NCBI GenBank assembly: GCA_022730285.1
Contig: DZCQ01000015.1
Coordinates: forward strand, 1 to 52,529
Direction of reading: 5' to 3'
Origin: Flavobacterium psychrophilum
GTDB lineage: Bacteria; Bacteroidota; Bacteroidia; Flavobacteriales; Flavobacteriaceae
DNA: 52,529 bases
The notes under the pieces were generated by a model. The model was given only the letters and a program-made list of their open reading frames with translations. It had not been told where the DNA came from and ran no database searches. Positions within the stretch are counted from its first letter, which is position 1, and every line of letters begins with the position of its first letter. Made by a program: the position numbers and the translations under genes. Below, one piece after another: positions 7,748 to 16,189 of this stretch.

Positions 7748-10282
7748 TTGAATAGAATAATTGCAAAAATAGCTTTATTTATTTTAATTTCGACACTTAT
7801 CTTATCCTGTAACGTGGTAAAAAAAGTTCCTAATTCAAAATATCTTCTTACTAAAAATGAATTGTTAGTAAATGGCAAGCTAAACTTAAACGAAGAAATT
7901 ACTAGCCAAATAGTACAACAGCCTAACACCTCTATACTTGGATTAAGGCTACGATTAAATATATATAATTTGGCAAAAAATAATACAGACTCTATTTTTA
8001 GGGCTAAATATACAGCTAATCCGAAAAAATATACACGTAAATCTAAATGGCTCTCTAAAAAGCAAGTAGATAGATTAGGACAGTCTTTTTGGTATTCTGG
8101 AATTCATAGTTTTTTAAAAAAAACTGGAGAACCACCAGTAATTATAGATTCTTTAAAGGTAAAAAAATCAGTAAAAAGACTTAAATCTTACTTTTTTAAT
8201 AATGGCTTTTTTGATGCAGATGTTGCATATAAAATTACTTATAACACAAATAAAAGAGCTACTATAAAATATACCGTAGTTACAGGAAAACCGACTTTTG
8301 TTGACACTATTTCTACAAATATACGAACCCCAATACTAGACACCTTGTACTTAGAATCTAAATCCAAATCATTTTTAAAACAAGGCGAACAGTACAAAAC
8401 AGATAATTTAATAAACGAACGGACTCGATTAACCGATTATTACAGAAATCATGGTGTTTATTTTTTTCAACAACAAAGCATTGGTTTTGAAGTGGATACT
8501 CTAAATGATAATTTCAAAGCACCTATAACTATTAATATAACCAATCAGGAAGGAAAATTTGCTAACAATTCTTTTTCCAAACCTTATGTACAATACAGAA
8601 TTAACCAAGTTAATATTTTTGCAGACGAAACCGCACGTAAGCAGAAAAATCAAGTTGCAGATAGTGTGATTTATAAAAATTTTCATCTATATAGCACCAA
8701 CAAGTTGCGATATCGCCCAAAAGCAATAACCAATGCAATTTTTATTCAAAAAGACAGTCTTTATAGTGATTTAGACAGAACCTTAACATTGCGTTCATTA
8801 AGTAATTTAAAAATGTTTAAATATCCAAACATTCAATTTATAGAAGATACCCTAACCAAAACACTGCAAGCAAATATCTATTTAGCCTCAGAACCTAAAT
8901 TTAATTTTAAAGCAAATGCAGATTTTACACGATCTAACATACAAATTTTTGGAATAACAGGAAGTTCCTCGGTGTTTATGCGAAATGTTTTTAGAGGAGC
9001 CGAAATATTAGAATTAGGATTAAGAGGAAATATCGGTTCTTCTAAAGATTTGGCACTTGCAGACACTAGATTTTTTAATATATCAGAAGTTGGAGCAGAT
9101 TTAAGATTGCTTTTTCCAAGGCTATTTTTACCTTTCAATTCCGATAAAATTGTACCTAAAAGTATGTTGCCATCTAGTTCCATAAGCATTGGCTTTTCTA
9201 AACAGACAAACATTGGTCTTGACAAAGAAAATTTTTCTGGTGTACTCTCTTACAGCTGGTTGCCTAAAAAACACACGGTATCTAAGGTTGATTTGGTAAA
9301 TGTACAGTATGTAAAAAACGTAAATACTGCTAACTATTTTAATGTGTACAGTTCTACCTATAATTTGCTGAACACCTATTATCAATTTTACACAAATACA
9401 AGCTCTAATTTAGGAATTGACAATGGTGAGGCAGATAACTTTATTGCAAATGTTTTAGCAAACCAGTATCCAAATTTACAAAGTGAAAATCCCGATTACA
9501 AAACCATTAAGAGTATTAATGAACGAAAAATAAGATTATCAGAAAATAATTTAATTTTTGCTGCAAACTATACCTTTTCAAAAGATACCCAAACAGATTT
9601 GTTTGACAAGGAATTTTATGTATTTAAAACTAAAATTGAATCTGCTGGCAATGCCTTGTCCCTAATTTCAAATGTAACAAAACAACCAAAAAATGCAGAT
9701 GGTACTCGTGATATTTTTGGGCTTCAATACTCACAATACATCAAAGGAGAATTTGAATTTATTAAAAATTGGGATTTATATCATGGCAATACAATTGCGG
9801 TTCGGAGCTTTTTTGGAATAGCAATTCCGTATGGAAACTCTAACTCAATACCCTTTTCACGTAGTTATTTTGCTGGAGGATCTAATGATAATAGAGCTTG
9901 GCAATCATACAGTTTAGGGCCAGGAAGTTCCGGAGGATTAAACGATTTTAACGAAGCAAATATGAAAATTGCATTGAATGCAGAACTTCGATTTAAGTTG
10001 TTTGGAGCATTAAATGGTGCCTTTTTTGCCGATTGTGGAAACATCTGGAACGTATTAGATAGCGAAACAGACGAAACAAAAATATTTTCAGGCATAAAGT
10101 CCCTAGAAACCTTAGCATTAGGAACAGGATTTGGAATTAGATACGATTTTAAATTCTTTATCGCAAGGCTCGATCTTGGATTTAAAACCTTTAACCCAGC
10201 AAAATTAGAAAACGAAAGATGGTTTAAAGAGTTAAATTTTAGCAAATCGGTTATAAATATTGCGGTTAATTATCCATTCTAA
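7748..10282 (+). CDS. tamL: TamL: BamA/TamA-family outer-membrane lipoprotein
   Basis: This 844-residue protein starts with a lipoprotein signal (lipobox LILSC, Cys21) instead of a normal signal peptide. POTRA-type modules fill roughly residues 25-380 (for example KRLKSYFFNNGFFDADVAY), and an Omp85 surface-antigen beta-barrel follows, with the SRSYFAGGSNDNRAW motif near 700 and a terminal aromatic residue (NYPF). This lipid-anchored variant of TamA is characteristic of Bacteroidota and assembles envelope proteins with TamB. No tamB neighbour is seen; fba follows 47 bp downstream. The start is TTG at 7748, which gives the right signal peptide. The call as an Omp85 protein is firm; the TamL name rests on the lipobox and length. 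Confidence 0.88.
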   Translation: MNRIIAKIALFILISTLILSCNVVKKVPNSKYLLTKNELLVNGKLNLNEEITSQIVQQPNTSILGLRLRLNIYNLAKNNTDSIFRAKYTANPKKYTRKSKWLSKKQVDRLGQSFWYSGIHSFLKKTGEPPVIIDSLKVKKSVKRLKSYFFNNGFFDADVAYKITYNTNKRATIKYTVVTGKPTFVDTISTNIRTPILDTLYLESKSKSFLKQGEQYKTDNLINERTRLTDYYRNHGVYFFQQQSIGFEVDTLNDNFKAPITINITNQEGKFANNSFSKPYVQYRINQVNIFADETARKQKNQVADSVIYKNFHLYSTNKLRYRPKAITNAIFIQKDSLYSDLDRTLTLRSLSNLKMFKYPNIQFIEDTLTKTLQANIYLASEPKFNFKANADFTRSNIQIFGITGSSSVFMRNVFRGAEILELGLRGNIGSSKDLALADTRFFNISEVGADLRLLFPRLFLPFNSDKIVPKSMLPSSSISIGFSKQTNIGLDKENFSGVLSYSWLPKKHTVSKVDLVNVQYVKNVNTANYFNVYSSTYNLLNTYYQFYTNTSSNLGIDNGEADNFIANVLANQYPNLQSENPDYKTIKSINERKIRLSENNLIFAANYTFSKDTQTDLFDKEFYVFKTKIESAGNALSLISNVTKQPKNADGTRDIFGLQYSQYIKGEFEFIKNWDLYHGNTIAVRSFFGIAIPYGNSNSIPFSRSYFAGGSNDNRAWQSYSLGPGSSGGLNDFNEANMKIALNAELRFKLFGALNGAFFADCGNIWNVLDSETDETKIFSGIKSLETLALGTGFGIRYDFKFFIARLDLGFKTFNPAKLENERWFKELNFSKSVINIAVNYPF

Positions 10283-10329
10283 ATCTAAAATTAGTAAATT
10301 TGTATCACTAAACACAATCTATAAAAAAA

Positions 10330-11397
10330 ATGACACACAATATCGTACCAGGAGTTGCAACAGGCAGCCAAGTTCAAGAAATTTTTAAATATGCTAAATT
10401 AAAAGCATTTGCAATTCCCGCTGTAAATGTAATAGGCTCAGATACAATTAATGGTGTTCTAGAAACAGCTGCAAAATTAAATGCTCCAGTAATTATTCAG
10501 TTTTCTAATGGAGGAGCACAATTTAATGCAGGAAAAGGACTTTCTAACATTAATGAAAAAAGTGCCATTGCAGGAGCCATTGCAGGAGCAAAACACATTC
10601 ATACACTTGCAAAAGCTTACGGAGCTACCGTGATTTTACATACCGATCATTGTGCTAAAAAATTACTACCATGGATAGACGGGCTTCTAGAAGCCTCAGA
10701 AACACACTATAAAGAAACAGGAAAGCCATTATATTCTTCGCACATGATAGATTTATCAGAAGAACCAATTCATGAAAATATTGAAATTTGTAAAACTTAT
10801 TTACAAAGAATGAGCAAGATAGGAATGACGTTAGAAATTGAATTAGGAATTACAGGAGGAGAAGAAGATGGAGTAGATAATAGCGATGTAGATAGCTCCA
10901 AATTATACACCCAGCCAGAAGAAGTATCTTACGCTTACGAAGAATTGTCAAAAATAAGTTCCCAGTTTACCATTGCAGCATCTTTTGGGAATGTACATGG
11001 TGTTTATAAACCTGGAAATGTAAAATTAACGCCTAAAATTTTAAAAAACTCTCAGGACTATGTTCAAAATAAATTTAAAACAGAAAATAATCCAGTAGAT
11101 TTTGTTTTTCATGGCGGGTCCGGTTCTACGATAGAAGAAATAAGAGAGGCTATATCGTATGGTGTAATAAAGATGAATATTGATACTGATTTGCAATTTG
11201 CATTTACTGAAGGTATTAGAGATTATATGACCTCGAAGATAGATTATTTAAAAACGCAAATAGGAAGTCCGGAAGGAATAGATTCGCCAAACAAAAAACA
11301 TTATGATCCAAGAAAGTGGTTACGTGAAGGCGAAATAACCTTTAACAAAAGATTAGAACAAGCATTTGCAGACTTAAACAATGTAAATACTTTATAA
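10330..11397 (+). CDS. fbaA: Class II fructose-bisphosphate aldolase
   Basis: The 355-residue protein has the class II (zinc) aldolase signatures: VILHTDHCAKK with the catalytic and metal-binding region at about 100-110, SSHMIDLSEEP, the loop ASFGNVHGVYKPGNVKL and VFHGGSGST near 260-270. It cleaves fructose 1,6-bisphosphate to dihydroxyacetone phosphate and glyceraldehyde 3-phosphate in glycolysis and the reverse in gluconeogenesis. The length and the long C-terminal tail fit the longer E. coli FbaA-like type. A TAAATTTG at 10295-10302 could be its -7 element, but no TTG is correctly placed. A strong terminator follows. Confidence 0.97.
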   Translation: MTHNIVPGVATGSQVQEIFKYAKLKAFAIPAVNVIGSDTINGVLETAAKLNAPVIIQFSNGGAQFNAGKGLSNINEKSAIAGAIAGAKHIHTLAKAYGATVILHTDHCAKKLLPWIDGLLEASETHYKETGKPLYSSHMIDLSEEPIHENIEICKTYLQRMSKIGMTLEIELGITGGEEDGVDNSDVDSSKLYTQPEEVSYAYEELSKISSQFTIAASFGNVHGVYKPGNVKLTPKILKNSQDYVQNKFKTENNPVDFVFHGGSGSTIEEIREAISYGVIKMNIDTDLQFAFTEGIRDYMTSKIDYLKTQIGSPEGIDSPNKKHYDPRKWLREGEITFNKRLEQAFADLNNVNTL

Positions 11398-11408
11398 ATT
11401 TATATACT

Positions 11409-11446
11409 AAAAGCACAAATTATAAAATTATGGTTTGTGCTTTTTT
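11409..11446 (+). terminator. Rho-independent terminator of fbaA
   Basis: An 11-bp perfect stem AAAAGCACAAA/TTTGTGCTTTT encloses a 14-nt loop and ends in six T residues (11441-11446), starting 12 bp after the fbaA stop. Confidence 0.85.
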
Positions 11447-11554
11447 ATTTATACAACACCAATTATAGTACAAAAAAATTACTAATTTTGGTTTCACTTT
11501 TATTCAAATTGTAGGTAATCAATAACTTACAATTTTAAATTTTAATTAAATATA

Positions 11555-12409
11555 ATGAGTTGGTTTAAAAGAAAAGAAAAAGGAATTACCACAGCAACCG
11601 AAGATAAAATGGATGTGCCAAAAGGATTGTGGTATAAATCACCGTCAGGGAAAATTGTAGATTCAGAAGAGTTAGAAAAAAATCTTTGGGTAAGTCCAGA
11701 GGACGATTTTCATGTACGAATAGGTAGTACAGAATATTTCCAAATATTATTTGACGATAATACTTTTGAAGAATTAGATGCAAATATGACCTCTAAAGAT
11801 ATTTTAGGCTTTGTAGATACCAAAAAATATTCAGATAGACTAGTAGAAGCTATGGAGAAAACCCACTTTAAAGATGCTGTAAGAACTGCAGTTGGAAAGT
11901 CTAAAGGATCTGATTTAGTGGTTTGTTGTATGGATTTTGTATTTATTGGTGGTTCTATGGGAGCAGTAGTTGGCGAGAAAATTGCTCGTGGAATAGATTA
12001 TTCTATTAAAAACAATATTCCATTTGTAATGATTTCTAAATCTGGAGGTGCTCGTATGATGGAAGCAGCTTATTCTTTAATGCAATTAGCTAAAACATCG
12101 GCAAAATTAGCACAATTATCAGAGGCAAAAATTCCATATATCTCGTTGTGTACCGATCCAACTACAGGGGGAACCACAGCATCTTATGCAATGCTAGGCG
12201 ACATAAATATTTCGGAACCTGGTGCGTTAATAGGATTTGCAGGACCAAGAGTTGTAAAGGATACCACAGGAAAAGATTTGCCAGAAGGCTTTCAAACTGC
12301 CGAATTCTTATTAGAACATGGCTTTTTAGATTTTATAACTCCAAGAAAGGAATTAAAAGACAAAATAAATCTTTATTTAGATTTAATTCTAAATCATGAA
12401 ATTAGATAA
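11555..12409 (+). CDS. accD: Acetyl-CoA carboxylase carboxyltransferase subunit beta, zinc-ribbon residues lost
   Basis: The 284-residue protein contains the crotonase-type core of Acc[50 protein letters not shown] and [14 protein letters not shown]. It pairs with AccA. At the N-terminus the segment [20 protein letters not shown]...VSPEDDFH aligns with the zinc ribbon of other AccD proteins, but all four zinc-binding Cys are replaced (S, S/G, S, D). The fold may persist without metal. The same loss is, to my knowledge, common in Flavobacteria. The gene has a TAATTTTG (-7-like) at 11483-11490 and two hairpins after it. Confidence 0.96.
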   Translation: MSWFKRKEKGITTATEDKMDVPKGLWYKSPSGKIVDSEELEKNLWVSPEDDFHVRIGSTEYFQILFDDNTFEELDANMTSKDILGFVDTKKYSDRLVEAMEKTHFKDAVRTAVGKSKGSDLVVCCMDFVFIGGSMGAVVGEKIARGIDYSIKNNIPFVMISKSGGARMMEAAYSLMQLAKTSAKLAQLSEAKIPYISLCTDPTTGGTTASYAMLGDINISEPGALIGFAGPRVVKDTTGKDLPEGFQTAEFLLEHGFLDFITPRKELKDKINLYLDLILNHEIR

Positions 12410-12464
12410 AAGCATATGGACACTTATTTTTAGCAAAAATCTGTAAGCTAAGCATATGGATTAT

Positions 12465-12502
12465 AAAAAAGTTTATTGGAATTCGTTTCGATAAACTTTT
12501 TT
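12465..12502 (+). terminator. Terminator of accD
   Basis: A 12-bp perfect stem, AAAAAAGTTTAT with ATAAACTTTTTT, surrounds a 14-nt loop and ends in six T residues. It starts 56 bp after the accD stop. Because both arms carry A/T runs it could act in either direction. Confidence 0.8.
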
Positions 12503-12555
12503 AGTTTCAATCATGTAAAAACCCAAAACAACAGTAGTCTGATTTTGATTAAAAT

Positions 12556-12585
12556 AAAAAAGGCAGACCTAAGTCTACCTTTTTT
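12556..12585. terminator. Second hairpin, better paired on the minus strand
   Basis: AAAAAAGGCAGAC and GTCTACCTTTTTT pair over 13 positions around a CTAA loop. On plus-strand RNA one position is a C-A mismatch; on minus-strand RNA the same position is a U-G wobble, so the helix is complete. No minus-strand gene is visible upstream of it. Confidence 0.6.
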
Positions 12586-12785
12586 GCCCCAAATCTACCA
12601 CAAACTTAACCTACTTAATTAATGGTGATGTAAAAATAAAACTAATAAATTGTAAATTATAATAAAATCGATGAAAGGGAAAAATAATCGACAAAAGGTA
12701 ATCCTATAAAAATATCTAACTAAAATTAGGGATAACATATTTAGAAAAATTGCTTTTTTAAAATATGCATAGAGAAAAATGTTAT

Positions 12786-12815
12786 TTGAAACATCTTTTC
12801 TTTTTTTTATATTTG
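12786..12815 (+). promoter_or_regulatory. Consensus promoter of the SDR gene, abutting its start codon
   Basis: TTG at 12786-12788, exactly 19 bp, then TATATTTG at 12808-12815: a full match to TTG-N19-TAnnTTTG. The ATG at 12820 comes 4 bp later, so transcription should begin at or very near the start codon. Confidence 0.6.
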
Positions 12816-12819
12816 CTAC

Positions 12820-13497
12820 ATGAAAAATATAATCATAACAGGAACTTCAAGAGGTATTGGTTACGAATTAGCATTACAATTTGCAAATGCAGGTCATCAA
12901 GTAGTAGCAATTTCGAGAAAAACACCTCAACAATTAATAGAACACCAAAACATTACTTGTCTATCAATTGACATTGCAGTTGAAGATGAAATGCACATCA
13001 TTGATAAATTTATAGCTTCAACTTGGAAAAAAGTAGATGTTTTAATTAATAATGCAGGAATTTTAATTAACAAACCTTTCGCACAACTGTCACAACAAGA
13101 TTTTGTAAATGTTTATAAAGTAAATGTTTTTGGAGTAGCCAATCTAATTAAAACTTGCTTGCCTTATATGCAAAAAGGAAGTCATGTTGTCTCCATAAGC
13201 TCCATGGGAGGTATTCAAGGAAGCATGAAGTTTCCTGGATTAGCAGCTTACAGTTCAAGCAAAGGTGCCATAATTACTTTGTCAGAATTATTAGCAGAAG
13301 AATACAAAGAGCAAGGAATTGCTTTCAATGTTTTAGCACTTGGAGCTGTTAATACCGAAATGTTGCAAGAAGCATTTCCAGGCTACAAAGCTCCAATTTC
13401 ACCAAAAGAAATGTCCAATTATATTTTTAATTTTGCCTTGACAGGTAATAAATTTTATAATGGGAAAGTGTTGCAGGTTTCTAGTTCAACACCTTAA
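12820..13497 (+). CDS. Short-chain dehydrogenase/reductase (SDR)
   Basis: The 225-residue protein is a classical SDR: TGTSRGIG at 7-14 for the dinucleotide, NNAG at 77-80, catalytic Ser127/128 in VSISS, and YxxxK with Tyr144 and Lys148. The Rossmann motif begins at residue 7, which fixes the start at 12820. The short C-terminus leaves little room for a substrate lid. An NAD(P)-dependent carbonyl or alcohol redox step is expected, but the substrate is unknown. It is followed by a decayed gene relic and a SprT-like gene, not by pathway partners. Confidence 0.9.
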   Translation: MKNIIITGTSRGIGYELALQFANAGHQVVAISRKTPQQLIEHQNITCLSIDIAVEDEMHIIDKFIASTWKKVDVLINNAGILINKPFAQLSQQDFVNVYKVNVFGVANLIKTCLPYMQKGSHVVSISSMGGIQGSMKFPGLAAYSSSKGAIITLSELLAEEYKEQGIAFNVLALGAVNTEMLQEAFPGYKAPISPKEMSNYIFNFALTGNKFYNGKVLQVSSSTP

Positions 13498-13522
13498 ATA
13501 TTCAGTTATTTGAAAGTTAAAT

Positions 13523-13668
13523 GTAAGAACCATTTGAGATTTTGAGCAAAAAAAATTGGTTTGTTTCGATTGTTGAGGCACAAAAGGTTCTTACCAAAAC
13601 AGATGCACCGATACAGAACAACTTTTCAGATTAATTCAATCCATTCCTTCTTCAAAAAACGATATAAT
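13523..13668 (+). pseudogene. Relic of a Bro-N/DinD-like protein
   Basis: Three pieces in different frames resemble one protein family. From 13523 VRTI-stop-DFEQ suggests VRTIW with Trp changed to TGA. After a run of eight A (13548-13555) the frame shifts to KNWFVSIVEAQKVLTKTDAP (about 13550-13609), like the core of a Bro-N domain. From about 13610 a third frame reads DTEQLFRLIQSIPSSKND, like the strongly conserved segment (normally ...RLIQSIPSPKAEPF) just downstream in DinD/Bro-N proteins. The middle is deleted and the C-terminal part is missing. Bro-N proteins occur as phage antirepressors and DNA-damage-inducible proteins. Family resemblance is from memory and not tested. Confidence 0.55.
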
Positions 13669-13670
13669 AA

Positions 13671-14273
13671 ATGAGCGAAATACTATCCAAATATCTTCCA
13701 GAACATGCTGTTGAATTATGTTTTGAATTAATCAAAACGAATGCTGTTCATCTAAAAATCGTTAACGAGCGACAAACTCGGCATGGTGATTATCGAAAAG
13801 GAATTTCGGGCAAGCATGAAATAACGGTAAATGCTACTTTGAATAAATACCGATTTTTAATAACATTGGTTCACGAAATTGCCCATTTAGTAGCTTTTGA
13901 AAAATATGGTAGGAAAATTTTACCTCATGGAGTGGAATGGAAAATGACTTTCCAAAGATTAATGGTTCCTTTAATTAGACCCGAAATTTTTCCGCATTCG
14001 GTTTTACCTTTGGTGGCTAATCATTTTAGAAACCCGACCGCAAGTAGCGATACCGATGCCAAATTAGCTTTTGCACTAAAACAATTTGATGAAAGAAAAC
14101 CCGATGTTCATTACATTCATGAAGTTCCAAGTGGAAGTTTGTTCAGAATAAAAAATGGAAGAATTTTTCAAAAAAAAGGACTTCGTGTAAAACGCTATGA
14201 ATGTATTGAAGTAAATACAGGAAGAACCTTTTTGTTTAACGCCAATGCTGAGGTTGAAATAATTCCAGGATAA
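13671..14273 (+). CDS. SprT-like zinc metalloprotein
   Basis: This 200-residue protein carries HEIAH at 68-72 in ITLVHEIAHLVAFEKYG and a further His/Glu-containing segment (PHGVEWKMTFQRLM) typical of SprT-like domains. Residues about 125-200 are a small beta-rich tail (VPSGSLFRIKNGRIFQKKGLRVKRYECIE split over strands) in the place of a zinc ribbon, with only one Cys. SprT-like proteins resemble the eukaryotic DNA-protein crosslink protease Spartan, but the bacterial role is unsettled. The start ATG lies just inside the end of the upstream relic. Spacing to manC (84 bp) allows co-transcription. Confidence 0.85.
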   Translation: MSEILSKYLPEHAVELCFELIKTNAVHLKIVNERQTRHGDYRKGISGKHEITVNATLNKYRFLITLVHEIAHLVAFEKYGRKILPHGVEWKMTFQRLMVPLIRPEIFPHSVLPLVANHFRNPTASSDTDAKLAFALKQFDERKPDVHYIHEVPSGSLFRIKNGRIFQKKGLRVKRYECIEVNTGRTFLFNANAEVEIIPG

Positions 14274-14357
14274 TTAAAGAATCGCAAAACAATACAGAAA
14301 TTTCTTTGATTATTTGTTATAAATAGTGTAATTTGCAATTGGAAATTTTTAATAAAT

Positions 14358-15419
14358 ATGAATAGAAATTATTACGCAATTTTGATGGCTGGTGGTGTTG
14401 GTTCCAGATTTTGGCCAGTTTCTACTACAGAGCTTCCTAAGCAATTTCATGACATGCTAGGTGCTGGAAGCACATTAATTCAAAAAACATTCAGCCGTTT
14501 ATCAAAATTAATTCCAGCAGAAAATATTTTTATTCTAACCAACGAGCTATATAACAATCTGGTTTTAGAGCAGTTACCAATGGTTAAGCAAGAGCAAATA
14601 TTGTTAGAACCTGCCATGCGAAATACCGCAGCATGCATTTTATACGCTACTTTAAAAATTCAAAAAGCAAACCCAAATGCACTTATGGTTGTCGCACCAA
14701 GTGACCATTGGATTGAAGATGAAAATGAATTTACAAACAATTTGAAACAATGTTTTGACTTTTGTGAAAAGGAAGATGCATTACTCACCTTAGGAATCAA
14801 GCCAACCTATCCAAACACTGGTTTTGGGTATATAGAGTTTGATAAATCTGATGCAAATTCGATAAAAAAAGTCAAACAATTTAGAGAAAAACCTAATTAT
14901 GAAACGGCAAAATCATTTTTAGAAGCTGGAAATTTTCTTTGGAATGGTGGGATTTTTATTTGGAGTGCCAATTCGATAACTTCCGCTTTTGAAAAATTTC
15001 AACCACAAATGAATAATTTGTTTTTGAAAGGTTTGGAAAATTACAATACAAATTCGGAAAAAGAATTTATTGAAAAAAATTATGCCTCCGCCGAAAATAT
15101 TTCTATTGATTATGCTGTAATGGAAAAAGCCGAAAATGTGTATGTTTTGCCTGCAACTTTCGATTGGAACGACCTAGGAACTTGGGGACAATTATACGAA
15201 AAACTAGACAAGGACGAGAACAACAATGCAATTGTAAATGCAAAAGTTCTTTTAGAAAATGCTAGCAATAATATTATACGCTCTGATGCCGATAAACTAA
15301 TTGTAATAGATGGTTTACAGGATTACATTATAGTTGACAAAGAAGGGGTTTTGCTAATTTATCCAAAAAGCAAGGAACAAGATATAAAACGGATTAATGC
15401 ATTGGCAAACAAATTATAA
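14358..15419 (+). CDS. manC: Mannose-1-phosphate guanylyltransferase
   Basis: The 353-residue protein begins with the nucleotidyltransferase signature AGGVGSRFWP (11-20) and PKQF with Lys28, then VVAPSDHWI, NTGFGYIEF, FREKPNYETA, NGGIFIW and DYAVMEKAENV, all typical of GDP-mannose pyrophosphorylases. It makes GDP-mannose from mannose 1-phosphate and GTP for surface polysaccharide or glycoprotein. The C-terminal phosphomannose isomerase domain of bifunctional ManC proteins is absent. It is convergent with the Mla-type ABC genes, with 5 bp between the ends. Confidence 0.95.
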   Translation: MNRNYYAILMAGGVGSRFWPVSTTELPKQFHDMLGAGSTLIQKTFSRLSKLIPAENIFILTNELYNNLVLEQLPMVKQEQILLEPAMRNTAACILYATLKIQKANPNALMVVAPSDHWIEDENEFTNNLKQCFDFCEKEDALLTLGIKPTYPNTGFGYIEFDKSDANSIKKVKQFREKPNYETAKSFLEAGNFLWNGGIFIWSANSITSAFEKFQPQMNNLFLKGLENYNTNSEKEFIEKNYASAENISIDYAVMEKAENVYVLPATFDWNDLGTWGQLYEKLDKDENNNAIVNAKVLLENASNNIIRSDADKLIVIDGLQDYIIVDKEGVLLIYPKSKEQDIKRINALANKL

Positions 15420-15424
15420 AACGC

Positions 15425-16189
15425 CTATCCTTCTTTTAAAACAGCTTCTCTAACTTTTTTAAACAATTCAGATGAATAAACAAAATCGGTAACGGCTTCG
15501 TTGTTGGTTTTAAAAATTTCGTCTTTGGAGCCTTCCCACTCTTTTAATCCATTTTTAAGAAAGATAATTTTATCGCCAATTTCCATCACAGAATTCATAT
15601 CGTGTGTATTAATTACAGTTGTTATATTATATTCTGCCGTAATTTCTTGAATTAAATTGTCGATAACCGTAGCCGTTTTTGGGTCTAATCCAGAGTTAGG
15701 TTCGTCACAAAAAAGATATTTTGGATTATTCACAATAGCCCTTGCAATAGCCACCCGTTTTTGCATTCCTCCCGAAATTTCGGAGGGCATTTTGGTATTA
15801 GCATTTATCAAATTTACCCTATCAATCACAAAATTCACTCGCTCTTTAATCTCTTTTGGGGTTTTATTAGTAAACATTTTTAACGGAAAACCAATATTTT
15901 CTTCTACTGTCATACTATCAAACAAGGCACTTCCTTGAAAAACCATGCCAATTTCGGTTCTTAAATCTCGCTTTTCATTATTTTCTAATTCCGAATAAAT
16001 ACGTCCATCAAAAGAAATTGTGCCTTCTTCTGGGGTAAAAATACCCAGTAGCGATTTTAGGAAAACAGTTTTCCCAGAACCACTCTGTCCAATAATCAAA
16101 TTTGTTTTTCCAGCATCAAAAGTTGCGGTTATTCCCTTCAAAACCATTTGATTCCCAAAAGATTTTTTAATATTATTAACTTCTATCAT
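15425..16189 (-). CDS. mlaF: Mla-type ABC transporter ATP-binding protein
   Basis: The 254-residue ATPase starts at ATG 16189 (MIEVNNIKKSFGNQ). It has Walker A IGQSGSGKT (33-41), the Q loop in VFQGSALFDS, signature EISGGMQKRVAIARA, Walker B YLFCDEP and the H loop NTHD. SGGMQKR is typical of the MlaF group, which drives phospholipid transport between the membranes. Start and upstream stop overlap as TAATG (16191-16187), so translation is coupled to the permease. A 20-residue longer start lies within the permease gene and is not favoured. An mlaD-like substrate-binding gene is not adjacent. Confidence 0.92.
   Translation of the reverse strand: MIEVNNIKKSFGNQMVLKGITATFDAGKTNLIIGQSGSGKTVFLKSLLGIFTPEEGTISFDGRIYSELENNEKRDLRTEIGMVFQGSALFDSMTVEENIGFPLKMFTNKTPKEIKERVNFVIDRVNLINANTKMPSEISGGMQKRVAIARAIVNNPKYLFCDEPNSGLDPKTATVIDNLIQEITAEYNITTVINTHDMNSVMEIGDKIIFLKNGLKEWEGSKDEIFKTNNEAVTDFVYSSELFKKVREAVLKEG

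Larger units (their letters stand above)
12410..12819. other. 410-bp spacer with two hairpins, short direct repeats and one promoter
   Basis: No convincing reading frame is present. An 11-bp direct repeat AAGCATATGGA occurs at 12410-12420 and 12450-12460. Two stem-loops follow (12465-12502 and 12556-12585). The stretch 12587-12785 is AT-rich and featureless to me apart from two similar short words, ATCGATGAAAGGG and ATCGACAAAAGG, near 12667 and 12689. The SDR promoter closes the region. It could hide a small RNA or the remains of a deleted gene. Confidence 0.6.

Noticed and set aside
13155..13352. Out-of-frame small open frame within the SDR gene
   Set aside because: It lies fully inside a well-supported SDR gene, with no domain and Cys/Arg-rich shadow composition.
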